Part shown: positions 10,298 through 21,591 of the stretch, in pieces
Numbering within the stretch: the stretch's first letter is position 1
How the letters are laid out: every line of letters begins with the position of its first letter
From: Hydractinia symbiolongicarpus
Lineage: Eukaryota > Cnidaria > Hydrozoa > Anthoathecata > Hydractiniidae
Assembly (NCBI RefSeq): GCF_029227915.1
Contig: NC_079887.1
Span: 10,788,001-10,852,000 of the forward strand
Length of the DNA: 64,000 nt
Direction: 5' to 3'
The notes under the pieces: model-generated
What the model was told of the DNA's origin: nothing
Seen by the model: only the letters and a program-made list of their open reading frames with translations
Database searches by the model: none
Position numbers and translations under genes: made by a program

Positions 10298-13200
10298 TCT
10301 CTATAATAATAGCCGTATTCCGTCTGTCTGTCTGTTCAAAGGGGTTACCGATATTCCTTTGATCTTTCCGCGATTTTTAGAAACCAGAGGGTTGTTTAAT
10401 CGCAAATCAAATTATTGATTAAAATAAATTATAAAAATTAATTTATTTCTTTAATTAATTGAATAACTTTAATTTATTATGATAATTAAGAAAAATAAAT
10501 TTAGTGATAAAAATAAATGCATTATTTTAATACGCCATTTTTAATAATAATTACCCCGTGACTTCAATTGTCGTTTTCGCTCAGGAGCTACAGAAAACAA
10601 ATGGGACAGTTTACTGATAGTTTTACTGACTTTGTTTTGACCGCTCGCACATAATACACCAATCAAAACGCTTGATTGTTTGAAAAACTAATCCAAACGA
10701 AGAAACATGATGGCCATTTTAGTTTAGTAATGGTCGACAGTTCAGTGCTGTTTGTAAGTCTGTTTCACCTTTTTGTCTTCTATAAGCTTTTTATTTTCGT
10801 AATATTGATTTTTTGTATGTTCTAAAATGTTAAGATAAATATATTGTCATGTTTTTAGTCACGTACAGATCTTAAACGCACCAGTTTTAGGATTTTTGGC
10901 TAGGAACGAAGATTTTGGAGGCTAGCTAGCTAGAACCTTACTTATTACTACAGTTGAACTCATGTAATTCGAATTCTCAAGGGACCGAGAATTTTGTTCA
11001 AATTACATGAGTTTCGAACTAGATGAGTTTTCATATTTTTGACCTAATTCGATGAAAAAAGTCTTTCCCAGGTTTACTTTCGAACTATTTTTTGTATTTT
11101 CGAGTTAGAATAATGAAATACTAAATTCATAATTTTTCGAAAAAGTCTTTGATTGTTGATTGTTTCATTTTCTGGTCTCGTTTCTTGGAAATCTCTTCGG
11201 AGATCTTCTGAATCAATGAGATGACGTTCGATGATTCGAAAAGGGTCATCTTTTTGAGAGTCTCGATTGCGTCGTCAATCTCATTTTGCGATGGGGGTAG
11301 AATTGGGTTATCATCAGGACACTCTGCACTTTCGTCGTCTGAAGAGCCGTCATCGATGACTTCTACTTCCGGATTTTTATACATATCCACGATTTCTTTG
11401 ACAGACAATGGGCGTGATTCATTAGTAACAACGTTGAAATCTATATCAATGAACGATTCGACATCCAGATCGTCAGGTGCAATGTCAGGTCTAATCTTTC
11501 GTAATCGGTCTAGATCTTGATTCAAATCTTCTACAACATTCGTTTCATCATTTTCGTCGTCTGAATCGCTCTTGTCACTTTCCGTATCTTTGAAAGGATC
11601 GTCATTCTCATCCATAGCACCATTCCTTGCAACCTCCGAGATTCCTGATTTTCGAAAGCAATTTACGATTGTTTCACTCAACACACAAGCCGTCTTGAGC
11701 ATTATCATGGCTTCAAGAATTGATGTTTTCGGTAGTTCAGCCTTCTTGTCTAACGCTCTCAAGATCCTTCGAATTACCAGTAATCGGTATTTTGCCTTCA
11801 AAGACCTGAACAAAAAAAAAAATGAAAGTCTATTAGAATGAATTAAGATCCATTGTTTGAGATAGCTCTGGGGATTATAATTCGATAAATTGGAAACAAT
11901 TGTTTTTTCTTCGAATCATTACATTTCTTTCCTTCTAAGAAAATAAAATTAAATTCACAAGGGGCATGAATTCAACTCTCTCTTAAGAATGTCTAAGTAT
12001 TTTTCTTCTCCTTCAAATGTAATCGTGCATGGTATTTGTAAGCCTTCTCCATCTCCTAGGTTGACTCTTTTTCCAGTGACAGAAATATTAGCAGCATTAG
12101 TTGATTTAGATCGTAAAAAGTAAAAGATTGTTTTCGCATATCGACCAGTTTTTCCTTTTTTTAAATGACCAATAACTTTGTCGTCTTTTTGCGGAGAGAA
12201 GCGGAGGGCGCGTCAGCGCCCGGAGCGTAGCGGAGCCCATTTCCTCATTAAATAAGCCAAATATAAAAGAAAAAGTAAGCACGGTGGAGAGTATATAGGA
12301 TTTCTATACGATTTCCGCGCCCCGTCCCCCTATACATCAAAAATATCAAAAATCGGTCGTTTTGGGGCCTAGTCTCCCAGCGATTTCATATGGTCATTCT
12401 TAAGTACGTTTTTCTAGTGAGCGAGACAACATGTTTTTAGCACGGCGATGGAGTTTTTGTTGTTTTTTAAATATGGTACCAAGCGTAAATGGTGCCGTTT
12501 CCAGTTTAGGTTAAATCTGCCTACACTTTTTAGCCACGTGATACATAAATCACTTTTACTAACATCACATGACATTTTCTCGGACACATAGCGCCTTAAA
12601 CTCAATCTAAGCCATATCGCAACCAACGGAAGGGCTTGTTATGTTCAAGAAAGCGAAAGAAAGGGTATGTAATGAACTCTTTCTTATTCTCACTCACACC
12701 TAAGGCTAGCTAGCATAAAACTACTCACTGAGCTGGAATAATAATAGAACTTAAATAGCTAGCTAGAGCTACTTGAATTGAAGAGCTAGCTAGCTAATAG
12801 CATAAAAAAGATAAAACAATATCATAATGGCTAGTATAAAACTAGCTAGCTACAAAGAAATAGATTTTCTGGCTATAGCTCTACACAGTGAGTGAGATAA
12901 TACACTCAATCATAGTGCCGTGTTTAATTTTTAATCTTTAAGAGAAACTTTTTCCATTAAATATTGTGGGGGTTTTTTGCTTAGAGAAGGTAAAAACAGG
13001 TTATAAACTGTATTTTTATTTTTAAATGTTACAAAATTTTCCACAAAGTATATAAAATTGTTTTAGCTGTGTAGGATAAGAACAGGTTGTTAACTGTCTG
13101 TTTGAACTGAAGTTAGGATAGTTTTTTAGAAATGGGTATTGTGCCGAAACGTATGTGCGAAACAGTATACCTGTACAAATCACTCAGCCCTGTGTTAACA

Positions 13201-13685
13201 ACAAGCTGTTACCTGTGTTTCTATTTAACAGAAGTTTAAGCTAATCTTTTGTTTGAAATGGTATTTAACCTATATGGATGTGCAACATACCTGTACTAAG
13301 CACTCACCCTGGATTGAAATTCACTTTTTAAGTTTTGCCAGAAACATTTTGAAAAAATTCGCTAAAATGGGCACAACATATAAACTGTATTTTTGCAAAA
13401 AAGTTATTATTTAAAAAATATATTACACCTGAGACATCTTACTGTTATGTGTGCTTCACATAATTTATCATATATATACTGCATGTACTAAAGCGCTCCA
13501 CATGAATGTGTGGCACAGTTTACAAAACGTATAAATCGCGCTAGGTGTTATAGTTACTTGTGACTAAACCAGACATAATCAACGCCAGGTCCCCCTGCCT
13601 AGTAAGAAAAAAGGCTATGTGAGCATATATATATAAGATACACATGTAAAGTTTTTCATATATATACATATATATATATATTCAT

Positions 13686-13753
13686 GCCCTGTTGGTCTAA
13701 TGGCTATGACACTCATGCAAATGAGAGATCCAGGTTCAAATCCTGGACAGGGC
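13686..13753 (+). repeat. tRNA-like repeat head, copy 2
   Basis: gccctgt and acagggc form a perfect 7-bp acceptor-like stem. tggtctaatggc and ggttcaaatcc match Pol III A and B boxes, and ccagg/cctgg gives a T stem. The anticodon arm is off (six-base loop at best), so it is a tRNA-derived head that may still recruit Pol III. A (TA)n tract precedes it. Confidence 0.7.
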
Positions 13754-14127
13754 TAGGAAAAACATAATTATCTTGCACCTACAACAATCAGGTAAAAGTA
13801 TTGCCTTTTTTGTGGACTTCTCTGATTATTTCTATATCTTGACTTTTTAATGTTGTTGTCATTGGAACCAAGTTAATCTCAGATTTATCAAAAAATGATA
13901 TGTCGTTATGACCGATTGTTAAAATACTTGTAATGGCACACAATTCTGCTAACACGATTCACTGTGTATTGACTTGATATAAATTTGAGACTTTTTTTGA
14001 GATATTGAATTTGAAATATTTGCACCTCAATATTTTCTATACTCCTGGACTAATATGATACTTAACTTAGATATATTGAGTATACACAATCTTTGAGTTG
14101 TAAGGTGGAGATTTTCTATTAAAGTCA

Positions 14128-14345
14128 TGCACCCATGCCTTGCCGTTCCATTGACTTGCCAGCACTGACCGTGCCTTTCTTTGCCTACCCTTCCTATCCC
14201 TTTTCTGGTGCCTGCCTACTATGTCCTTGCCTGTGCCTCCCATGCCTTGCCTACCCCTGCCTTCCTGATTCCTCTTCCTATTTCCTTGCCTGCCTTTGCC
14301 CTTTTCTTGCCGTGCTTAATGCCTTTGCCTTGGCAACCTCTCCGC
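14128..14345 (+). repeat. TGCC-rich pyrimidine tract of the D repeat
   Basis: Irregular tandem tgcct/ttgcc units with strong strand asymmetry (almost no G except in tgc). Related tracts end the other D copies at 28672-28855 and 29155-29345. The proline-, leucine- and cysteine-rich open frames here are products of the repeat. Confidence 0.7.
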
Positions 14346-14363
14346 AACACTTTCTATATTGAT

Positions 14364-16212
14364 TGCGGAGAGAAGCGGAGGGCGCGTCAGCGCCCGGAGC
14401 GTAGCGGAGCCCATTTCCTCATTAAATAAGCCAAATATAAAAGAAAAAGTAAGCACGGTGGAGAGTATATAGGATTTCTATACGATTTCCGCGCCCCGTC
14501 CCCCTATACATCAAAAATATCAAAAATCGGTCGTTTTGGGGCCTAGTCTCCCAGCGATTTCATATGGTCATTCTTAAGTACGTTTTTCTAGTGAGCGAGA
14601 CAACATGTTTTTAGCACGGCGATGGAGTTTTTGTTGTTTTTTAAATATGGTACCAAGCGTAAATGGTGCCGTTTCCAGTTTAGGTTAAATCTGCCTACAC
14701 TTTTTAGCCACGTGATACATAAATCACTTTTACTAACATCACATGACATTTTCTCGGACACATAGCGCCTTAAACTCAATCTAAGCCATATCGCAACCAA
14801 CGGAAGGGCTTGTTATGTTCAAGAAAGCGAAAGAAAGGGTATGTAATGAACTCTTTCTTATTCTCACTCACACCTAAGGCTAGCTAGCATAAAACTACTC
14901 ACTGAGCTGGAATAATAATAGAACTTAAATAGCTAGCTAGAGCTACTTGAATTGAAGAGCTAGCTAGCTAATAGCATAAAAAAGATAAAACAATATCATA
15001 ATGGCTAGTATAAAACTAGCTAGCTAGCTACAAAGAAATAGATTTTCTGGCTATAGCTCTACACAGTGAGTGAGATAATACACTCAATCATAGTGCCGTG
15101 TTTAATTTTTAATCTTTAAGAGAAACTTTTTGCATTAAATATTGCGGGGGTTTTTTGCTTAGAGAAGCTAAAAACACGTTATAAACTGTATTTTTATTTT
15201 TAAATGTTACAAAATTTTCCACAAAGTATATAAAATTGTTTTAGCTGCGTAGGATAAGAACAGGTTGTTAACTGTCTGTTTGTTTGAACTGAAGTTAGGA
15301 TAGGTTTTTAGAAATGGGTATTGTGCCAAAACGTATGTGCGAAACAGTATACCTGTACAAATCACTCAGCCCTGTGTTAACAACAAGCTGTTACCTGTGT
15401 TTCTATTTAACAGAAGTTTAAGCTAATCTTTTGTTTGAAATGGTATTAAATCTATATGGATGTGCAACATACCTGTACTAAGCACTCACCCTGGATTGAA
15501 ATTCACTTTTTAAGTTTTGCCAGAAACATTTTGAAAAAATTCGCTAAGATGGGCACAACATATAAACTGTATTTTTGCAAAAAAGTTATTATTTAAAAAA
15601 TATATTACACCTGAGACATCTTACTGTTATGTGTGCTTCACATAATTTATCATATATATACTGCATGTACTAAAGCGCTCCACGTGAATGTGTGGCACAG
15701 TTTACAAAACGTATAAATCGCGCCAGGTGTTATAGTTACTTGTGACTAAACCAGACATAATCAACGCCAGGTCCCCCTGCCTAGTTAGTAAAAAGGCTAT
15801 GTGAGCATATATAAGATACACATGTAAAGTTTTTCATATATATATATATATATATTCATGCCCTGTTGGTCTAATGGCTATGACACTCATGCAAATGAGA
15901 GATCCAGGTTCAAATCCTGGACAGGGCTAGGAAAAACATAATTATCTTGCACCTACAACAATCAGGTAAAAGTATTGCCTTTTTCGTGGACTTCTCTGAA
16001 TATTTCTATATCTTGACTTTTTAATGTTGTTGTCATTAACCAAGTTAACTTTTAATCTCAGATTTATGAAAAAATGATAGTTTTTTTGGCGTTATGACCG
16101 ATTGTTTAAATACTTGTATTGGCACATAATTCTGCTAACATTATTCACTGTATATATTGACCCGATATAAATTTGAGACCTTTGTTTGAGCTATTGAATT
16201 TGAAATATTTGC
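14364..16212. repeat. Composite D repeat, tandem copy 2 (right end missing)
   Basis: Near-identical to 12190-14030, starting directly at the end of copy 1 with no spacer, with only scattered differences and small indels (for example an extra gctagcta around 15021). Similarity stops near 16212 (gaaatatttgca), where the sequence leading to the coding Helitron begins. The same 70-codon minus frame occurs in both copies (12414-12626 and 14588-14800) purely because of the duplication. Confidence 0.85.
15860..15927 (+). repeat. tRNA-like repeat head, copy 3
   Basis: Identical in its tRNA-like core to the copy at 13686-13753, carried along by the tandem duplication, and preceded by a longer (TA)n run. 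Confidence 0.7.
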
Positions 16213-17532
16213 AAATGAACTTATAAGTTTTTTTTACAACTAAACGGTCCGTTTAAACTTACCGTGTATTTTAGCCTTTAAAAAACTTATATTTTTTTTT
16301 AGCAGAAGAGCTTTATAAATAAAACAAGAAGCCCTGGGGGCTCTAAGAATTTCCACGCGCTACCAAATTATTTGATGAAAACCTGCTAATTCGTTGTGTT
16401 ATTGTGCCAAACATTCGAAGGGGTTTGGTGCATGAACCTCTGAAGATAAAGCACACCAGTGACATTATATCTTACAACAAACGCAAACAAAACGAAACGT
16501 GTCATAGTAAACTCACATTTTAAAAGAAATTGCTAACAAAAAATACAGCCTATCATTCATGGTTGAAAGTCTTGCGATTGAAACGTTTATGGTCTTAAAC
16601 GGCATTAGTTGACAAAAAATCAAAATTTTGATGTGACCATCATTTTCAGCATACTTTTTTTATTAACTGTGTCAATTTTTGTCGAAAATAAAGCAGTTTT
16701 AATTTTTAGATAAATTTTGACCTGAAATGACATTTAGGTGACAAAAAATCAAACTTTTGTACCATCAACATTTTCAGCATACTTTATTTGTTAACTGTGC
16801 CAAATTTTGTCGAAAACAAATACCAATTTTGGCCTGAAGCGTCAATACTGGACTTCCCAGTAGTTAAGGAGCTTGGGTACGAAGCTTACATCTGTGACAG
16901 ACCAACGTGAAATCCCAGGGTCGATTTTTTCTCAAAAAATGCTCCGAAAGAAAAAAACGACGGTTTTAAAGAATTTCCTACGCCTTCGGGCGCGGAAATT
17001 CAATTATAAATGCAACCTTTATGTTTTTTTTAAACCTTCTCCCTAGTATTTATTTGGTTTTGTCATAAAAACTATGGTGAAAGAAACTGCCGTCCGGAAC
17101 TAATACGGAATTGCAAACATTTTTCCAAAACAAAAATTTTTCGATTTAATTGGATATAATGGATCACGTGAAGTTTTTGAAACACAAACATTATTCGCTT
17201 TGATTGGACAAAATAGATCACGTTGTTTAGCGACCGAAATATACTTTTTCGGCGCCACTTTTTTTTTAAACCCTCTGGTATTTTACCGGAGCGTGTTGGT
17301 TTTGTTTGCTGGGATTTTTTTGATACTTCACAGATTATTGGATAAGTATTATTTGATAATTTTTTCTGTGTCTTCTACTAGCAAACAAACAAACATTTAG
17401 GTGCAAAGTGCAGCTTGGTGCATCTTTTACTAGATTATTATTTACTGTTCATATCTCATTTAGGTGCAATAACTGCTGCTAGGTGCATCTGTAATACTGA
17501 TAGTTAAAACACATAGTAAAAAAAAAATAATC
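16213..17532. other. 5' flank of the coding Helitron; ends not resolved
   Basis: Non-coding DNA between the D repeat and the Rep gene. It holds a hairpin with gaatttcc / ggaaattc arms and a ttcg loop (16971-17001), a related sequence near 16350 (aagaatttccacgcgc), and two similar stretches with gacaaaaaatcaaa..ttttga and agcatactt (16613-16690 and 16741-16800). The Helitron 5' terminus should lie in here, but I could not place it. Confidence 0.45.
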
Positions 17533-20500
17533 ATGATATCAGTCCAGGCATATCGTGCCAACATCGGTTCGTTTTATAATGTAGCTGCTATTCATTCCAG
17601 TAATGATATTAAGAATAAAACAAATTTCCACAGCCATACAGGAATGTTTTTTGACAATCTGGATAATAGCAACCACTTCATTTATTTTTTGAAAGTTTTT
17701 AGTTTATTAATTTTTATGTGTTGTCTAAGCTGTAACATCAATCTTGCATGTTTGAAGTTACTGTTATTGTTATCAGGGGATATTGAAAGCAATCCTGGAC
17801 CCTTCAATAACAATGATATTGACTTCCAAATAGCACTACAAGAGTCTTATGCTGCCCATCTTTTAAATGAGTCAAATTCTGCAGACCATATAATTGCTTA
17901 TGCTAGAAGTATTGGTCTGTCAAATATAACATATCGTGAAGTGACGATAGGAGATGGCAACTGTTTTTATAGAGCAGTAGTACAGCAACTTGATCGGCCT
18001 GAGATCAGACAAATTGTCCCCTCTGAACTTAATTTCCAGAACCATGTTGAACTACGAGCAGCTGTGGTCAAATTTGTCCGTGAAAATAGCAACATAGAAA
18101 TTTTTCAAAATAGTAGGACCTTTTTAGTAAAAAGCCCTGAAGAGTGGGAACGCGACTTACAAATGCAGTCAAAACCTACTGTTTATGTTGACGAAATTTT
18201 CATACGAGCTGCTGCAATAATGCTGGGCGTTAACATTTTGATAACATCTGATACCAGTACTGCAATGCACCCATATACCCTTATTAGTCCTACTTATGAT
18301 GAAACACATGATATTGCCGGGGAACAGCAATTGGCACATCTATTGTCTGATGGTACCACTGCAGGTGCTTTTATTTTGCTTGGGAGAGTAAATAGAAATC
18401 ACTACCAATCATTGGTCTTTGATGACAATTTGAGCCTTCCTTCTGTTGCATCATCCACACCACTCAGTCCACCTAAAAAAATTTCCTGTTTGTCATCAAA
18501 TAATGTAATTCAACCTAAAGATACAACAAATAAAAAATGTGATAAAAATAAAGTGATTACTTTGATGGAAAAGCAAGATCTTCTAGTGAAAAAAGTAATG
18601 AAGTCTCGTATTTCTGTTGTCATACAAAACAGACCTAAAAATAAAAAATTTTTTAATAAAGAACTTGCTCTAAAGCAAAAGTGTCTTCAGTTAAATGTTA
18701 AATATGAAGAACCTGAAGTCAATGAGACAACTATCAAGACCAAAAGAAGGCGCAAGCGAATAACTTACAGATGCAAAAAAGCCGTTTGTAAAACACCTGT
18801 GGGTAAACAGAAAAATTCAAGTTTAAAAAAGCAGCCTGTGACACTGCCAATTACTACACACAATTTACAAACTACACACTCCATGTCAACAACTCAGTCA
18901 ACGGCAACAAATGTAACAACTACGCAGACAATACCAAAAAATTTGCCGACCACACAACAGGCAATACCAAAAGATTTACCAACCATACAACAGTCCATAC
19001 CAACAAATTTGTCAACCCTACAGTCAATCTCGACAATTGTCACAGGCAACCAGTCCAGTTATCAAGACAACATTTTGGAAAGTGAAACTGCCACCATTCA
19101 TCAAAATCCCGATGTAGTGGCTGCTGTAATACAGTTTGAGGAAGGTGAGAAATTACATAGTTTATCAACCTGTAAAACTTGTCTTGAAACTCGCCCAGTA
19201 TTTTATGCAACACCTCCCATAAGACCTACTGCAAAAAATGAAACAAAACCAATTACTGTTAAGCCTTGGAAAATATTCAGCGATGGTAGGTGTGATAGGT
19301 GTCACAGGGAGAGTCTTAGTCTTTTTAAAAAGAATGTTAAGACACCTGCTAGATTTTCAGGTATACTGTCAGCTGATGATGACGACTTGGGTCCGTTACA
19401 CGATAACATTCGTCATAATGATATGCATTTTTTACCAGTACCACCATATCTCCAAAATTTGACCATACTAGAAGTAGCATTAATTCGTCGTATTACTGTC
19501 ATTATGAATATACACCTCCTGCGGTATGGCATGCTTGCATCAAAAGGTCATTGCATCAGTTTTCCTCAAAGAATGCAAATTGCTACCGAACTGCCATCAT
19601 TACCGTCAGAAGTTGGAATAGTGGTTATTAAAAAGAAAGGAAGTCAAAATTCAGTTCAACAGTATACTGTGCAAAGGGGTAAAGTTGAAAACGCATTACG
19701 GGGACTGTGTTTTGGATACCCAGAAGGGGGTGTTGAAGGTCCAGATACTAAAAATAAACATCAATACAATGGCTCTGATCACATTGACAAACCTTTAAAA
19801 GGACGCTACTTCCAGTTCCTGCCGAATGAATACTATAAGGATGTCTCAATAAAATATGACCGCATTCAAAATTTACCAGAGATGCGTTCTGAATTACCTG
19901 ATTTGCCAGTTGTGGAATTGCCAAATATCATACCAGAAGGAGATAAGGGTCCTGCTGAAAATCAATTTCAACAAAACTTACCTGACGATGACGAGAGTAT
20001 AACCCGTTCTGGTTTAGTTTGCCCGGTTGAACCTAAAGATGCTGACAAAGAGTTACGAATAGTACTGGAGAAGCTCTTGGGTTCTGAAGATGCAGTTAAT
20101 CAAGCTCTTCAACATGGCACAGTTGCGAATGCAAATTTAGAATATACACGAGAACAGCCTATTCGGGAATTAAAAACTCCTGGGTTTTTTACTATGGCAT
20201 ACCCAACTGTTTTTATTAATGGAAATTGTGACTTAACTGTTCCAAGGTTAAATAAAATTAACTTTGAGGAATACATCGAACATATATATTATTGTTCTGA
20301 TAATCGTGTAGCACGTCATCCGTACTTGAAATTTTTCTTATTAAATATGCGTTTGCGAATGCAAGCATTGCAGCAGGGTAGCTTTCTTGTTTCCCAACAA
20401 TTAAATGCTCATCTCACAATCGCTGAACTTCGAGATAATTTACAAAATGATGATGATTCAGTTCCACGTAAAATTATTAGTATTGGAAAAAACCTGGTAA

Positions 20501-21591
20501 ATACCGATCCATACTGGAGAGACCAAAAAAAAAAATTGGATGCCATGCTGTTTTTTAGACGAAATGAATTTGGCGATTTACCAGCATATTTTGATACCAA
20601 CAGTTGTGCCGAATTTCATTGGAAACCATTGCATGAACTACTTATTAAGTATTATGCGTTAATAAACAATGTAAACGAAGATGCTGTACGCCAGCAAATG
20701 GAAAGTGATAATAAATTTAAGCGGGAAATGATTCTACAAAATCTTCATATTGTGACGCAGTATTTCGATGCAAGGACTATAAATTACTTCGCCACAGTTA
20801 GTAAGGAAGTATTTCAATATGATGACTATTGGTTGCGATATGAATTTGCTAAAAGTCGAGGTGAGATACATGGACACGCAATAATATCGTCATCTAAACA
20901 TGCCCGGAAAGTCAAAACTATAATGGATAGCTTGTCTGATGATGTTGCAGACTCACAAGCATTAAAACCTGCAGCGCAAGAACTTCAAAATTGGTTACAA
21001 ACAACAAATGAAGACAGTAATGACATTTTTTCACCAATGTTTACTTCACTGCATCCTGCTGGTGGAAATGAAATTATAGATACTTCTGGAATTAGAACTT
21101 GGGTTCCAAACAAAGATCAATGGGCCAGACCAGAGGGGACTCAAGCTCCACCGGACCATAACCCATTGGCACAAGAACTTTCGGATGTTGCTAGTCATGA
21201 AGGTGGTATAAAAGAGCAACATACCCATCTCGTGAACAGAATTGGCCTCCATAATTGTAATTCCAATTGTTTGCGTTATCGCCGTAAGAATAAAAAAGAT
21301 ACTGCTCCACAGAAGTACTGTCGCTTTCATTTTGGCGATCTTGATCCACAAACCAAAAAAACAAGTGGTAAAGAGATTCATCCTTTTAACGCTGTCATAA
21401 CAGAGGGGGAACATCCTAGATATGAGGGACCACGGGATCATCCTCGCTTGATGATGCATGTAAAAACACGCCTACTTAGTTGGCTAGCAAATTGTGATAG
21501 TCAACCCATTATCGATCAGAACCTTCTCGCTCTACAAAAATACATTGCTAGTTATATGCTTGCAAAGGTGCTGCTTCAACGGAAGATTTAG
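17533..21591 (+). CDS. Helitron ORF: 2A motif, OTU protease, zinc-finger region, HUH Rep (frameshifted at end)
   Basis: A 1352-residue frame. Residues 50-80 are hydrophobic, followed by SGDIESNPGP (81-90), a canonical 2A motif that would separate an 89-residue leader from the rest during translation. An OTU-type cysteine protease domain follows, with DGNCFYRAV (Cys144) and NHYQSLV (His290). A low-complexity Thr/Gln stretch comes next, then a Cys pair region (CKTC 547-550, CDRC 587-590) and a block matching the Helitron-associated DUF6570 pattern (VPPYLQNLTILEVALIRR). The Rep part has the HUH pair in EIHGHAI (His1113, His1115) and the two tyrosines in KYIASY (Tyr1337, Tyr1341). Rep nicks and joins DNA in rolling-circle transposition. 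Directly after Tyr1341 two extra bases shift the frame; the last 11 codons are out of frame. Confidence 0.9.
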   Translation: MISVQAYRANIGSFYNVAAIHSSNDIKNKTNFHSHTGMFFDNLDNSNHFIYFLKVFSLLIFMCCLSCNINLACLKLLLLLSGDIESNPGPFNNNDIDFQIALQESYAAHLLNESNSADHIIAYARSIGLSNITYREVTIGDGNCFYRAVVQQLDRPEIRQIVPSELNFQNHVELRAAVVKFVRENSNIEIFQNSRTFLVKSPEEWERDLQMQSKPTVYVDEIFIRAAAIMLGVNILITSDTSTAMHPYTLISPTYDETHDIAGEQQLAHLLSDGTTAGAFILLGRVNRNHYQSLVFDDNLSLPSVASSTPLSPPKKISCLSSNNVIQPKDTTNKKCDKNKVITLMEKQDLLVKKVMKSRISVVIQNRPKNKKFFNKELALKQKCLQLNVKYEEPEVNETTIKTKRRRKRITYRCKKAVCKTPVGKQKNSSLKKQPVTLPITTHNLQTTHSMSTTQSTATNVTTTQTIPKNLPTTQQAIPKDLPTIQQSIPTNLSTLQSISTIVTGNQSSYQDNILESETATIHQNPDVVAAVIQFEEGEKLHSLSTCKTCLETRPVFYATPPIRPTAKNETKPITVKPWKIFSDGRCDRCHRESLSLFKKNVKTPARFSGILSADDDDLGPLHDNIRHNDMHFLPVPPYLQNLTILEVALIRRITVIMNIHLLRYGMLASKGHCISFPQRMQIATELPSLPSEVGIVVIKKKGSQNSVQQYTVQRGKVENALRGLCFGYPEGGVEGPDTKNKHQYNGSDHIDKPLKGRYFQFLPNEYYKDVSIKYDRIQNLPEMRSELPDLPVVELPNIIPEGDKGPAENQFQQNLPDDDESITRSGLVCPVEPKDADKELRIVLEKLLGSEDAVNQALQHGTVANANLEYTREQPIRELKTPGFFTMAYPTVFINGNCDLTVPRLNKINFEEYIEHIYYCSDNRVARHPYLKFFLLNMRLRMQALQQGSFLVSQQLNAHLTIAELRDNLQNDDDSVPRKIISIGKNLVNTDPYWRDQKKKLDAMLFFRRNEFGDLPAYFDTNSCAEFHWKPLHELLIKYYALINNVNEDAVRQQMESDNKFKREMILQNLHIVTQYFDARTINYFATVSKEVFQYDDYWLRYEFAKSRGEIHGHAIISSSKHARKVKTIMDSLSDDVADSQALKPAAQELQNWLQTTNEDSNDIFSPMFTSLHPAGGNEIIDTSGIRTWVPNKDQWARPEGTQAPPDHNPLAQELSDVASHEGGIKEQHTHLVNRIGLHNCNSNCLRYRRKNKKDTAPQKYCRFHFGDLDPQTKKTSGKEIHPFNAVITEGEHPRYEGPRDHPRLMMHVKTRLLSWLANCDSQPIIDQNLLALQKYIASYMLAKVLLQRKI
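17773..17802 (+). other. 2A ribosome-skipping motif within the Helitron ORF
   Basis: Codes for SGDIESNPGP, matching the D-(V/I)-E-x-N-P-G-P consensus of 2A peptides. It is preceded by the leucine-rich run usual upstream of 2A in animal mobile elements. Separation would fall between Gly89 and Pro90, leaving a hydrophobic, signal-like 89-residue leader and starting the OTU-Rep protein with proline. Confidence 0.85.

Larger units (their letters stand above)
12190..14363. repeat. Composite D repeat, tandem copy 1 (2174 bp)
   Basis: Left end tgcggagagaagcggagg with a GC-rich hairpin (gggcgcgtcagcgccc); right end cctctccgcaacactttctatattgat. ttgcggagag and ctctccgcaa form short subterminal inverted repeats. 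The interior at about 12650-13600 resembles long-type Helitrons (gctagctagc-rich part, subrepeats with ctgtactaagc, 3' part acttgtgactaaaccagac..gcctag). A tRNA-like head and a TGCC-rich tail follow. Removing the block from here to 29363 restores the HIRAN-like reading frame without target duplication. Lack of duplication, end hairpin and subterminal repeats are compatible with a Helitron2/Helentron-type element, but I cannot class it surely. Confidence 0.7.

Noticed and set aside
12414..12626. 70-residue minus frame identical to one at 14588-14800
   Set aside because: The identity comes from the 2174-bp tandem duplication. Both copies are too recent to show selection, and no domain or start context supports a gene.
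13686..13753. Functional tRNA gene
   Set aside because: Acceptor and T arms pair, but the anticodon arm gives a six-base loop at best, and the sequence recurs within repeats.
14135..14429. Pro/Leu/Cys-rich frames here and at 28631-28873 and 29156-29433
   Set aside because: They come from the TGCC-rich pyrimidine tract of the D repeat.
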